Assembly (NCBI GenBank): GCA_038745585.1
Contig: JBCDLH010000008.1
Coordinates: 153,348-217,347 of the forward strand
Direction of reading: 5' to 3'
Source of the DNA: HLUCCA09 sp038745585
GTDB taxonomy: Bacteria; Pseudomonadota; Alphaproteobacteria; Rhodobacterales; Rhodobacteraceae
Length of the DNA: 64,000 bases
In this document: positions 33,904 to 42,629 of the stretch, piece by piece
How positions within the stretch are numbered: position 1 is the stretch's first letter
How the letters are laid out: the number at the start of each line of letters is the position of its first letter
The notes under the pieces: model-generated
What the model saw: only the letters and a program-made list of their open reading frames with translations
Databases searched by the model: none
Told to the model about the DNA's origin: nothing
Position numbers and translations under genes: made by a program

Positions 33904-34784
33904 TGCGAGACTTGGTCGGATATGGCGGACATTGGCCCGACATGACGTGGCCCGGCGGGGCGCGACTTGCGGTCTCCGTCGTGGTGAACTTCGAGGAGGG
34001 CGCCGAGCAGCAAGTGCTCGATGGCGACCCGTCGAGCGAGCGGATGGGCGAGGTCGTGTCCGTCGTACCGGACGGCAAACCCGATGCGGGACAGGCGCAG
34101 ATCTTTGCCTATGGCACGCGCGCGGGCGTCTGGCGGATGGCCGACGCTCTTCGGCGGTATCAGATCCCGGCGACGATCTTTGCCTGCGGCCGGGCGGCGG
34201 AGCGGGCCCGGGCACCCCTTGCCATGCTCGCCCAGGCGGAGCACGAGGTCGCCAATCACGGCTGGCTCTGGCGCCCCCATGCCGATTACGACAGCGCCGA
34301 GGCGGAGGCTGCGGATCTCGACCGGGCAGGCGCCGCGATCGAGGCCGCAACGGGCGCGCGACCGCTTGGCTTTTTTTGTCGGGGGGCCGAAAGCCCGTGG
34401 ACGCGCTCCCTTTTGTCCGAGCGGGGCTATCTCTATACCTCCAACAGCTTTGATGACGACCTCCCCTATCACGACCCGTCCGGCGTAGTCGTGGTGCCCT
34501 ATGCGCTCGACGCAAACGACATGAAATTCTTTCATCCCAATGGCTTCGTCCGCGCCGCGGAGATGGTTGAATATGTGACCGACGCGCTCGACGTCCTGGA
34601 CCGAGAAGCGCGCGCCGGGCTGCCGCGCCTCCTCAATATCGGATTTCACCTGCGCATCGCCGGCCGACCGGGGCGGTTTAAGGCGTTCGAGGGCGTTTTG
34701 GCCGAGCTTGCCCGCCGGCGGGAGCGGCTCTGGATCGCGCGTCGCATCGACATCGCGCGCGCTTTTGCGGAGGCGGTTTCATGA
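33900..34784 (+). CDS. Polysaccharide deacetylase (NodB-fold), PuuE-type, copy 2
   Basis: A 294-residue relative of the preceding protein, with MTWPGGARLAVSVVVNFEEG, HEVANHGWLWRPHADY, GFFCRGAESPWTRSLL and VPYALDANDMKFFHPNGF. It keeps the subgroup's His-containing HGW motif. The ATG at 33900 overlaps the previous stop by four bases, and the stop overlaps the racemase-like gene by four. Tandem NodB-fold hydrolases followed by a hydantoin-racemase-like gene point to degradation of a cyclic ureide or imide; the exact substrate is not visible. Confidence 0.82.
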   Translation: MMRDLVGYGGHWPDMTWPGGARLAVSVVVNFEEGAEQQVLDGDPSSERMGEVVSVVPDGKPDAGQAQIFAYGTRAGVWRMADALRRYQIPATIFACGRAAERARAPLAMLAQAEHEVANHGWLWRPHADYDSAEAEAADLDRAGAAIEAATGARPLGFFCRGAESPWTRSLLSERGYLYTSNSFDDDLPYHDPSGVVVVPYALDANDMKFFHPNGFVRAAEMVEYVTDALDVLDREARAGLPRLLNIGFHLRIAGRPGRFKAFEGVLAELARRRERLWIARRIDIARAFAEAVS

Positions 34785-35434
34785 GGCTGGCGCTCATAAA
34801 CCCCAACACGTCGGCGGAAACGACCGCACTCATGGTCAAGATCGCGGCGGAGGAAGCGGGGGCAGACGCAGAGGTGACCGGCTACACCGCGGCCTCCGGC
34901 GCGCCTCTGATTACGACGCCCGACGCTCTGGACGCGGCCGCCGAGGTCGTTGCCGCGCTTGCGCCCGACCTTGTACCGGCAGATGCCGTTATCGTCGCGG
35001 GCTTTGGCGATCCTGGCGTTGCTGCCTTGCGCGCGGTCCTCTCCGTGCCTGTGACCGGCATTGCCGAGGCGTCGATGGGAGAGGCGGCCGCGGGCGGGCG
35101 TCGCTTTGCCGTTGCTACAACGACGCCTGACCTAAGAGACCGCATCGCGGCCACCGCAGCTCTCTACGGGTTTGGCGGCTTTGTGGGCACGTGGACAACG
35201 CCAGGCGATCCGGCAGCGCTAACCGCGGACGCGCCCGCGCTGGAGGCAGCACTTGCCGAGGCCGTTGCCGCCGCGTTGCGCGAAGGCGGCGCCGAGGCTG
35301 TCGTCATCGGCGGCGGTCCGCTGGCCCTGGCCGCCCGCGCGCTATCGCCCACGGCGCCCGTGTCGCTGATCGAGCCGGTGCCCGCAGCGGTGCGTCTGTC
35401 CCGGGCGCGCATCGCGGGAGGCATCCTCGCATGA
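34781..35434 (+). CDS. Asp/Glu/hydantoin racemase family protein lacking the usual cysteines
   Basis: A 217-residue protein that starts MRLALINPNTSAETTALM, the hallmark of the hydantoin/Asp-Glu racemase family, with VIVAGFGDPGVAALR in the middle and GAEAVVIGGGPLALAARAL near the C-terminus. Family racemases use two cysteines, one in each half, around these two segments. Here the segments read AGFGDPG and GGGPLA, and there is no cysteine anywhere in the protein. It may therefore not be a cysteine-type racemase, but a decarboxylase- or isomerase-like member. It is embedded in the operon by 4-base overlaps on both sides. Confidence 0.78.
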   Translation: MRLALINPNTSAETTALMVKIAAEEAGADAEVTGYTAASGAPLITTPDALDAAAEVVAALAPDLVPADAVIVAGFGDPGVAALRAVLSVPVTGIAEASMGEAAAGGRRFAVATTTPDLRDRIAATAALYGFGGFVGTWTTPGDPAALTADAPALEAALAEAVAAALREGGAEAVVIGGGPLALAARALSPTAPVSLIEPVPAAVRLSRARIAGGILA

Positions 35435-36924
35435 GCCACACCCTGGTCGTTGCCGATCACATCGTCATGGGGATTGCCGCGGATGGCCGCCCCGAGATCC
35501 AAGACAATGCGGCGCTTTTGATCGAGGGCGACACGATCAGAGCGATCGGCCCCGCCGCCGATTTCCGCCGGGCATACCCAGAGGCGGCGGAGCAGGGCGG
35601 GCGCGGGCGCGTGGTGATCCCGGGCCTTATCAACGCGCATCACCATGTGGGCCTCACACCGTTTCAGCTCGGTGCCCGCGATCAGCCGCTCGAGCTGTGG
35701 TTCCCCGAGCGGCTCGCCATGCGCGATGTCGATCCGCGGCGCGACACGCTCTATGCCGCGTTCGAGATGATCGCCTCCGGTGTCACGACCGTGCAACATC
35801 TCCACAGCCGGGCGCCCGGCGACGTTGATGCGGTGCTCGCGCGCGCCAACACCATCATCGGCGCCTATTTCGAGCTTGGCATGCGCGCGTCCTACTCCTT
35901 TGCGTTTCGCGACCAATGCCGGATGATCTACGACGCCGACGAGGCCTTCGTTGCCGCGCTGCCGCCTGCACTGCAAGGGCCTGCCGCGGCCTATCTCGCC
36001 GGGTTCGGCTTGCCGCTCGACGCGCAGATCGACGTCTTTCGCGCATTGACCGCGGCGTGGGCGGAAGCGGAACTGATCGCCATTCAGCTCGCGCCGTCCA
36101 ACCTCCATTGGCTCTCGGATGCCGCGCTCGAAAGCACCGCCCGCGTCGCCGAGGAGACCGGCGCGCCGATGCATATGCACCTCCTGGAGACGCCCTACCA
36201 GGCGGAGTATGCAAGGCGGCGCACGGGCGGCTCGGCGGTTGCGCATATCGACCGGTTCGGACTGATCGGGCCAAAGCTAACGCTTGGCCACGGCGTCTGG
36301 ATGGACGAGGAGGACCTCGCGCTGGTGGCCGAGCGCGGCGCATGCCTTTGCCACAATTGCTCATCGAACCTGCGGCTCAAGAGCGGGCGCGTCGACCTTA
36401 ACGCGTTCCTGGCCAGTGGGGTGCCGGTCGCGCTCGGGATCGACGAGGCCGGGATCAACGACGACCGCGACATGTTGCAGGAGATGCGGCTGGCGCTGAC
36501 GCTGCACCGCCCACCGGGGCATGATGCGCCCCATCCGAGTGCGGCCCAGATCTTTGCGATGGCGACCGAGCACGGCGCGGCGACAACGCCCTTTGGCCAG
36601 CGGATCGGGCGGCTCGCGCCGGGGCGCCTGGCCGATCTCGTTTTGCTCGATTGGGCCGCTGTCACCTATCCCTACCAAGACCCTGGTATGGCCCTGCTCG
36701 ACGTGCTTCTCCGCCGAGCAAAGCCGTCAGCTATCGAAACGGTGATAATTGCCGGCGAGGTCGTCTATCACGAGGGGGTGTTTTCGCGGGTCGACCGGGA
36801 CACCGTCCTCGCCGAGATCGCCGCGGAACTGTCGCGCGCAGACACGCCCGCAGAGGCGGCCAACCGAAAACTTGCAGCGGATCTGATGGCGCCCGTTCGA
36901 CAGTTTTATCGGGACTGGCTTTGA
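35431..36924 (+). CDS. Amidohydrolase family protein (ATZ/TRZ/deaminase type)
   Basis: A 497-residue metal-dependent hydrolase of the deaminase branch. Metal ligands are suggested by H70 and H72 in LINAHHHVGL, the histidine in HMHLLETPYQ, the histidine in LTLGHGVWMDEEDL and the aspartate in ALGIDEAGINDDRD. Relatives act on guanine, 8-oxoguanine, isocytosine, s-triazines or S-adenosylhomocysteine-like compounds. The ATG overlaps the racemase-like gene by four bases, and it is the last gene of the operon beginning at 30050. The expected job is deamination or dehalogenation-like hydrolysis of a nitrogen heterocycle; the ring is unknown. Confidence 0.84.
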   Translation: MSHTLVVADHIVMGIAADGRPEIQDNAALLIEGDTIRAIGPAADFRRAYPEAAEQGGRGRVVIPGLINAHHHVGLTPFQLGARDQPLELWFPERLAMRDVDPRRDTLYAAFEMIASGVTTVQHLHSRAPGDVDAVLARANTIIGAYFELGMRASYSFAFRDQCRMIYDADEAFVAALPPALQGPAAAYLAGFGLPLDAQIDVFRALTAAWAEAELIAIQLAPSNLHWLSDAALESTARVAEETGAPMHMHLLETPYQAEYARRRTGGSAVAHIDRFGLIGPKLTLGHGVWMDEEDLALVAERGACLCHNCSSNLRLKSGRVDLNAFLASGVPVALGIDEAGINDDRDMLQEMRLALTLHRPPGHDAPHPSAAQIFAMATEHGAATTPFGQRIGRLAPGRLADLVLLDWAAVTYPYQDPGMALLDVLLRRAKPSAIETVIIAGEVVYHEGVFSRVDRDTVLAEIAAELSRADTPAEAANRKLAADLMAPVRQFYRDWL

Positions 36925-36992
36925 TCCCAGCCGATTTTCTGCGGTGTTGCGGGGTGCAACGGGCCAAAGGGACGCGGATAGCCGTGGGTCGA

Positions 36993-37721
36993 CTACTGCT
37001 CCTTACTGTTTAGCCAATCGCGAATGATCGCGCGGTAGCGATCTCTGTCGAAACTTGCGAAATGCCCGCCATGGACGATGCGCACGGGCAAGTCGTAGAG
37101 CCGCACCATGGAGGCATGATACGCCTCGGCGTCCGAGTGATAGGTGTCTTCGACGAGCGGCCCGTCATAAACGATGTCGCCCGCGATGAAGATGCCGCTG
37201 CCCGCTTCCCAGAGCGCGATGCCCCCCGGAGAGTGTCCCGGCGTGTGGATCACCTCAAAATGCCGGTCGCCGAGGTCGATCACGTCGCCATCTTCGAGGA
37301 TCTGTGTCGCGGGGGCCGGCGTGATCGAGTACGATGCGGAGGCATAGGGCTCCGGCGGCAAGGCATCGAAGATCTCGTCGTTGACATAGGGGGCGGCCAA
37401 CGTGGCGACCCGTGTCGGCTCGGCGAGGATGTCGGCCTCCGCCCGGTGCACGGCCCGGTCAGCAAACTCGTAGTGACACCCGATATGGTCGAAATGGGTA
37501 TGGCTCGCCACAGCGATCAGTGAGCGCTCGGCCACGAGGGGCACCTGCTCACGGAGCGAGACAACACCCATTCCGCTATCGACCAGCATGTCCCGGTCGC
37601 GCCCGCGCACATGCCAGATGTTGCAGCGATAGAACGGAAGGATGTGCGGCTCGTCGATCAGGGTCACGCCTTCGCCCATCGGCTGAACGCGATACCACTC
37701 CTCCGGTGCGGCGCGTCTCAT
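36993..37721 (-). CDS. Metallo-beta-lactamase-fold hydrolase
   Basis: A 242-residue MBL-fold protein with the metal motif HTHFDH (74-79), a second histidine in VIHTPGHSPGGIALW, the bridging aspartate in FIAGDIVYDG and a late histidine in VRIVHGGHF. It has no signal peptide, so it is probably cytoplasmic. It overlaps the upstream ATPase gene by four bases and so belongs to the polyamine-type importer operon 37718-41465. This suggests it hydrolyses an ester, lactone or thioester related to the imported ligand. The substrate is not deducible. Confidence 0.85.
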   Translation of the reverse strand: MRRAAPEEWYRVQPMGEGVTLIDEPHILPFYRCNIWHVRGRDRDMLVDSGMGVVSLREQVPLVAERSLIAVASHTHFDHIGCHYEFADRAVHRAEADILAEPTRVATLAAPYVNDEIFDALPPEPYASASYSITPAPATQILEDGDVIDLGDRHFEVIHTPGHSPGGIALWEAGSGIFIAGDIVYDGPLVEDTYHSDAEAYHASMVRLYDLPVRIVHGGHFASFDRDRYRAIIRDWLNSKEQ

Positions 37722-38761
37722 GCGCTGTCTCCCTCGAAAATGCACAGGGCCTCGGCGCTTAGGGTGAGCGAGACGACGGCACCCGGTGACGGGACTTCGC
37801 CCGGCGACAGATGCGCAACGAGGACCATCTCGGGCGCTGCCTTTGGCGACAGATGCGCGCGGATATGCGTCCCAAAGAAGGTCGCGTCGCGCACCTCCGC
37901 CTCGCCGAGCGAAAGCGCCCCGCCCGGCTGACAAAGCGCCTCGGGCCGAATGCAGACCGTGGCGGGGCCGGGCACCAGCCCTGCTGCCGGAAGCGTCCCA
38001 AGCGGGGTCTCGGCGCCGGTTGCACTGACGGTCGCGGGGATATGGTTCATCTCGCCCATGAAATCGGCGGCAAAGAGCGAGGCCGGCATACGATAGACGC
38101 GGGCGGGCGGGCCTTCATCCTCGATCCGGCCAGCATTCATAACGACGATGCGGTCGGCGATGGCCATCGCTTCCTCCTGATCGTGGGTGACATGGATGAA
38201 GGTCGTGCCAACCAGCCGCTGGATCGCTTTCAGCTCGTCCTGCATCGCGCGGCGCAGCTTAAGATCGAGCGCGCCCAGGGGCTCGTCGAGGAGAAGGACA
38301 TCGGGCTCGATGGCCAGAGCACGCGCGAGGGCCACCCGCTGCCGTTGCCCGCCCGAGAGCTCGTGGGGCCGCTTGGCGCCGTCGGCGCGGAGGCCGACAA
38401 GGTCGAGCTTCGCATCGGCCCGCCTATGCCGCTCTGTCCGCCCCATCCCAGCCATGCGCAAGCCGAAGGCCACGTTGTCGCGCAGGCTCATATGGGGAAA
38501 GAGCGCGTAATCTTGAAACATCGTCGTCGTGGGGCGCCTTGCGGGCGGCACGCGCGTCATGTCTACCCCGCCGATCCGAACGCCGCCCGCGTCGGGCATG
38601 ACGAACCCGCCAAGGACCGACAGAAGCGTCGTCTTCCCGCAACCGGAGGGGCCGAGAAGCGCCACGTACTCGCCGGCGCCAACCTCCAGCGTGATGTCGC
38701 GCAAGGCGTGAAACGTGCCGAACGCGTGGCTCACACCGTCGAGCGTCACCGAGGCTGTCAT
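37718..38761 (-). CDS. ABC transporter ATP-binding protein, PotA-like
   Basis: A 347-residue ATPase: Walker A GPSGCGKTT, Q-loop MFQDYALFPHMSL, signature LSGGQRQR, Walker B VLLLDEPLGALD, H-loop THDQEEA and a C-terminal TOBE-like domain with TVCIRPEAL. The start at 38761 overlaps the permease stop; the longer frame lies within that permease gene. It is the second PotA-like ATPase in the window (the other is at 26820-27911), and the two proteins are similar but not duplicates. Confidence 0.92.
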   Translation of the reverse strand: MTASVTLDGVSHAFGTFHALRDITLEVGAGEYVALLGPSGCGKTTLLSVLGGFVMPDAGGVRIGGVDMTRVPPARRPTTTMFQDYALFPHMSLRDNVAFGLRMAGMGRTERHRRADAKLDLVGLRADGAKRPHELSGGQRQRVALARALAIEPDVLLLDEPLGALDLKLRRAMQDELKAIQRLVGTTFIHVTHDQEEAMAIADRIVVMNAGRIEDEGPPARVYRMPASLFAADFMGEMNHIPATVSATGAETPLGTLPAAGLVPGPATVCIRPEALCQPGGALSLGEAEVRDATFFGTHIRAHLSPKAAPEMVLVAHLSPGEVPSPGAVVSLTLSAEALCIFEGDSA

Positions 38762-39528
38762 CGGCGGCGCCGTCGCAAAACGGTCAGCTCGAACAGGATC
38801 ACCAGCGCGACCGAAACGAGAAAGACAACGCTGCCGATGGCGTTGAGCCGCGGCGACAGGCCAGAGCGTAGCATCGACCAAATCTCGACAGGCAGCGTGA
38901 TGTCGAACCGCGTGAGCAAGAAGGCTATGATGAATTCGTCCCAGGAGAGCGTGACCGACAGAAAGAACGCCGCCGCGATCGCAGGCGCCAGCATGGGCGC
39001 GGTGACGAGACAAAGGACCTGGCTCTCGCCGGCGCCAAGGTCCCGCGCGGCGCGCTCGGCGTTTTCGTGCTGGGCGCCCATGGACGCGTAAAGGATCGCA
39101 AAGGCGAGAGGCAAGTTGATAACAACATGCCCGATGCCCGCGGTGACGAGGGAAAGGCCCAGACCCATTCGCGTCAGCACAATCAGAAGGCCGAGCCCCA
39201 CGATCAGGTAGCTCACCATCAGCGGCGCGATCAGCAGGATGCGGATGAGCGCCGAGCCGGGCAAGGCATGCCGCGCCAGGCCATTGGCGGCGAGAAAGCC
39301 CAGAAGCACGGCGATCGCCGACGCGCCGATGGCAACAGCGAGCGAATGCAGGAGCGCGCCCGTCACGTCGTCGTCGGCCAGCACCTCACGATACCAGCGG
39401 AGCGAGGGCCCATCGAACGGCGGCACAGGCAGCGTGCTGTCTTGGAAGGAAAAGAGCACAAGCGTGCCCACCGGCAGGTAGATAAAGCCGAAGGCGAGCG
39501 CGAGGTAGAGCCAGGGCAGCGCGCGCAT
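38758..39528 (-). CDS. ABC transporter permease, spermidine/putrescine type (PotC-like)
   Basis: A 256-residue permease with about six hydrophobic segments and the EAA-type loop NAERAARDLGAGESQVLCLV. Its C-terminus is strongly basic (LTVLRRRRR). The ATG at 39528 is two bases downstream of the partner permease's stop. It forms the transmembrane heterodimer of the second polyamine-type importer. Confidence 0.9.
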   Translation of the reverse strand: MRALPWLYLALAFGFIYLPVGTLVLFSFQDSTLPVPPFDGPSLRWYREVLADDDVTGALLHSLAVAIGASAIAVLLGFLAANGLARHALPGSALIRILLIAPLMVSYLIVGLGLLIVLTRMGLGLSLVTAGIGHVVINLPLAFAILYASMGAQHENAERAARDLGAGESQVLCLVTAPMLAPAIAAAFFLSVTLSWDEFIIAFLLTRFDITLPVEIWSMLRSGLSPRLNAIGSVVFLVSVALVILFELTVLRRRRR

Positions 39529-39530
39529 CG

Positions 39531-40382
39531 TCAGACCCGGTCCAGCCGCAGCCAGCGCGCGGAGGCGAGGTAGACGAGCGTTACAATCCCCATCATCACG
39601 ATGGCGATGGCCGAGGCGAGGGGAAAGTCGGCCCGCCGCCCAAGCTGGACCATGATGACCTGGGGCATGGTCAGCTCGGTGTTGCCGCCGAGGATTTGCG
39701 GCGTGATGTAATCGCCGATGCACAGGACAAATGTTAGAAACGCGCCCGTCGCGATGCCGGGCAGCGTCAGGGGTAGGGTGACGAAGCGAAAGGTCTGCCA
39801 CCCGCTCGCGCCGAGATCCATCGCCGCACGGCGATAGTTGGGCGAAAGCTGCACAAGGTTTGCGTAGATCGTCAGCGTCAGAAGCATGACGAAAAAGTGG
39901 ACGAAGCCCGTTACGGTGGCAAAGCGCGTGTTGGCAAGGGTGATCGGCTCAGCGATGAGACCGATCTGCAAAAGCGTCTGGTTGACCAGCCCCTCCCGCG
40001 CCAGCACCAGGAGCCACGCATAAGAGCGCACGACGTAAGACGTCCAAAACGGCAGGATCGCGAGGAGCAGCACCAGCCGCTGCCAGCGCGGCGGGACGCG
40101 AAACGCGATGATCGCGGCCAGCGGATAGGCGAGGACCACCGAGACGACCGTCACCGTCAGCGTGATTTCGAGCGAAACGAGGACCGCGCGCCAGAGATAG
40201 GCGCGTGTTGCAAGCTCGATATAGTTCTCAAAGTGAACCCCCCAGACGAGGCTGCGCCCGTCAAGCGTGGCAAAACTCATCGCGCCCATGACCAGGAAGG
40301 GCACAACGAAAAACGCGAGCGTCCAGAGGAGGGCCGGGGCAACGAACGCCCAGGCGCGCCAGTCCCGGGTCACAGCGCTCAC
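39531..40382 (-). CDS. ABC transporter permease, spermidine/putrescine type (PotB-like)
   Basis: A 283-residue inner-membrane permease with about six transmembrane segments and the EAA loop YRRAAMDLGASGWQTFRFVT, then LPGIATGAFLTFVLCIGDYI, both characteristic of PotB-type subunits. It begins 24 bases after the binding-protein gene and is followed almost at once by its PotC-like partner. Confidence 0.92.
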   Translation of the reverse strand: MSAVTRDWRAWAFVAPALLWTLAFFVVPFLVMGAMSFATLDGRSLVWGVHFENYIELATRAYLWRAVLVSLEITLTVTVVSVVLAYPLAAIIAFRVPPRWQRLVLLLAILPFWTSYVVRSYAWLLVLAREGLVNQTLLQIGLIAEPITLANTRFATVTGFVHFFVMLLTLTIYANLVQLSPNYRRAAMDLGASGWQTFRFVTLPLTLPGIATGAFLTFVLCIGDYITPQILGGNTELTMPQVIMVQLGRRADFPLASAIAIVMMGIVTLVYLASARWLRLDRV

Positions 40383-40406
40383 CGCAAGCCGCTCAGGGCG
40401 ACGCGG

Positions 40407-41465
40407 TCACTGCGAGAGCGTGTCGAGCCAGAGATCCTGCATCTCGATGTCGAGGTCCGTGTCGGGCGCGGGGTAGAGCTGCGTCCGCGCGAGATACTCC
40501 TCCTGCTCGTTCCAGCGGAGGACCGCCTTTTGCTCGTCGGTTAAGATCTCGCCGGCCGCGGCATTTGCTGGCATGCCCCAAAAGCAGGCGGAGGTCGCGA
40601 GGCGGGCCTGCCCCTCGGGGCTGACGATGTACTTGACGAATTCGAGCGCGAGGTCGGGCTGCGCGCTATCGGCCAGCACGCCGATGGATTGGGTCCAACG
40701 GACGGCACCCTGGTCGGGGATCGTCCAGGTCAGCTCTGGCTGCTCTTCGGCGAGGACAGCCGTCAGCCACTCCCCGCCGCCGACGACGATATCGACCTCC
40801 CCCGTGGCCAGAGCCGTCTGGGCGGCGACAACTCCGGCGACCGAGGCCGCGCTTGCGCGCATCTGCGACAGAACCGGCGTGATCGTCTTCAGCGCGGCGC
40901 CGTCGATATCGGCAGTCGCGACACCCTCGGCGATGGCGGCGAGGCCCATGACGGGCAGGTAATAGTCGTAGATCGAGATCCGCCCGGCGTATTTCTCGGA
41001 CCAGACGGTCGCGAGGTCTTGCATATCGGCCGGGTCCACGGCCTCCGAATTGTAGGAGATCGTATTGTAGCCAAACTTCTCCGTCACGGCATAGGTCACG
41101 CCATCGAGCGTGTTGTTCTCGGCCATCACGATCTCGGGGAAGAAATCTCCTGTCGGCAGCTCGTCGGCGGGCAGCGGCGCGAGGAGGCCCGATTCCACCG
41201 CGCGGAAGACGTCGATCCCGTCGATCACGAGCACGTCCCAATCGCCCGGGCGGGATTGTTCGAGCACGGCAAGCGCGGCGCCCGTCCCCTCATATTCGCG
41301 GAGATTGACCGTCACACCATGCGCGTCCTCGAAGGGCTGGATCAGCGCGTCGTCGGTATGGTCGCACCAGACGAGCGCGTTGAGCTCCTGCGCGGAGGCC
41401 GCCCCGCTGGCGAGGGCGGCAAGGCTCGTGGTGCCCAGGGCGAGAGCGAGCGTGGGGCGGGTCAT
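40407..41465 (-). CDS. Extracellular solute-binding protein, PotD-like
   Basis: A 352-residue periplasmic binding protein with a Sec signal peptide (ALGTTSLAALASGAASAQ, cleavage expected after ASA). The mature part resembles spermidine/putrescine binding proteins: NALVWCDHTDDALIQPFED, EKFGYNTISYNSEAVDPAD and PDLALEFVKYIVSPEGQARL. It is first in the operon binding protein - permease - permease - ATPase - MBL hydrolase and diverges from a ureohydrolase gene. A guanidino compound or polyamine is thus a sensible ligand guess. Confidence 0.9.
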   Translation of the reverse strand: MTRPTLALALGTTSLAALASGAASAQELNALVWCDHTDDALIQPFEDAHGVTVNLREYEGTGAALAVLEQSRPGDWDVLVIDGIDVFRAVESGLLAPLPADELPTGDFFPEIVMAENNTLDGVTYAVTEKFGYNTISYNSEAVDPADMQDLATVWSEKYAGRISIYDYYLPVMGLAAIAEGVATADIDGAALKTITPVLSQMRASAASVAGVVAAQTALATGEVDIVVGGGEWLTAVLAEEQPELTWTIPDQGAVRWTQSIGVLADSAQPDLALEFVKYIVSPEGQARLATSACFWGMPANAAAGEILTDEQKAVLRWNEQEEYLARTQLYPAPDTDLDIEMQDLWLDTLSQ

Positions 41466-41569
41466 GTGTTGGCTCCTGTCGGTCGTGCGCCGCTCTTTTT
41501 CCGGGCGGCATTTCGTTGCTGTGCGCTACGAACTAGGGTGATGCCCGATGAGAGAAACAGGAGATCGGG

Positions 41570-42541
41570 ATGAGCCAGTCCGCGCCGCCCCCGTTTAACC
41601 AACCCTTGGGCGGGAACGAGATGCCGCGCTTTGGCGGCCCGGCGACGTTCATGCGCTTGCCCAGTCAGGCGACGGCGGAGGGGCTCGATGCCTGTTTCAT
41701 AGGCATCCCGATGGATATCGGGACGTCCAATCGCCCGGGCACGCGCCTTGGGCCGAGGCAGATCCGAGACGAGAGCCGGATGCTCCGGCCCTACAACATG
41801 GCGACGCGGGCGGCCCCCTTCGACAGCCTTCAAGTGGCCGATATCGGCGATGTCCCGATCAACACGTTCGACCTCAAGAAGTCGGTAGACATCATCGTTG
41901 AGCACTTTCGCGATGTCCTCGGGCACGGCGCGATCCCGCTGACCCTCGGCGGCGATCACACGCTGACCTGGCCGATCCTCCGCGCAATGCGGGAGGTCAA
42001 TGGTCCTGTTGCGCTGATCCATGTCGACGCCCATGCCGACACCAGCATGCAGATGTTCGGCGAGGCCGCTGCCCATGGCTGCCCCTTTCGCCGCGCGTGG
42101 GAGGAGGGCTGTCTTCTCAACGACCGAGTGTTTCAGATCGGCTTGCGCGGGACGGGCTATGCGCCCGAGGATTTCGACTGGGCGCGAGACCAGGGCTGGA
42201 CAGTCATCCAAGCCGAGGAATGCTGGCATCGCTCACTCGCCCCTCTGATGGCAGAGGTACGGGAGACAGTGGGCGACGCGCCCGTCTATCTCAGCTTTGA
42301 CATCGACAGCCTCGACCCGGCCTTTGCCCCCGGAACAGGCACGGTGGAGCCCGGCGGGCTCAGCACCTGGCAAGCGCTCGAAATCGTCCGCGGCTGTACG
42401 GGGATGAACCTCATCGGCGGCGACCTCGTCGAGGTCTCACCCCCCTATGACCCGAGCGGAAACACCGCTCTGATCGCGGCAAACCTGCTCTACGAGATGC
42501 TCTGCGTCTTGCCCGGCGTGCAGCGCGCTACACCGGAGTAA
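41570..42541 (+). CDS. Agmatinase/guanidino-acid ureohydrolase family protein
   Basis: A 323-residue manganese ureohydrolase that removes urea from a guanidino compound. Metal ligands are visible as H130 in LTLGGDHTLTWP, D153, H155 and D157 in HVDAHADTS, and D244 and D246 in LSFDIDSLDPAFAPGTGT. The family includes agmatinase, guanidinobutyrase, guanidinopropionase and guanidine hydrolases, which motifs alone do not separate. AGGAG precedes the ATG. It diverges from the PotD-like importer operon with 104 bases between the starts, suggesting that the importer brings in the guanidino substrate or its polyamine product. Confidence 0.86.
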   Translation: MSQSAPPPFNQPLGGNEMPRFGGPATFMRLPSQATAEGLDACFIGIPMDIGTSNRPGTRLGPRQIRDESRMLRPYNMATRAAPFDSLQVADIGDVPINTFDLKKSVDIIVEHFRDVLGHGAIPLTLGGDHTLTWPILRAMREVNGPVALIHVDAHADTSMQMFGEAAAHGCPFRRAWEEGCLLNDRVFQIGLRGTGYAPEDFDWARDQGWTVIQAEECWHRSLAPLMAEVRETVGDAPVYLSFDIDSLDPAFAPGTGTVEPGGLSTWQALEIVRGCTGMNLIGGDLVEVSPPYDPSGNTALIAANLLYEMLCVLPGVQRATPE

Positions 42542-42629
42542 GGCTCTGGGGCCTTGGCTCGGTCGCGAGCACCCCGTCGCTCGGCCGTCGACAGAGCGCA
42601 TGCGCCTGATTGCTCACACCGCAGCGAGC

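Noticed and set aside
36946..36960. GTTGC/GCAAC hairpin between the amidohydrolase and MBL genes
   Set aside because: The five-base stem has no T-run on either side, so a terminator call would be guesswork.
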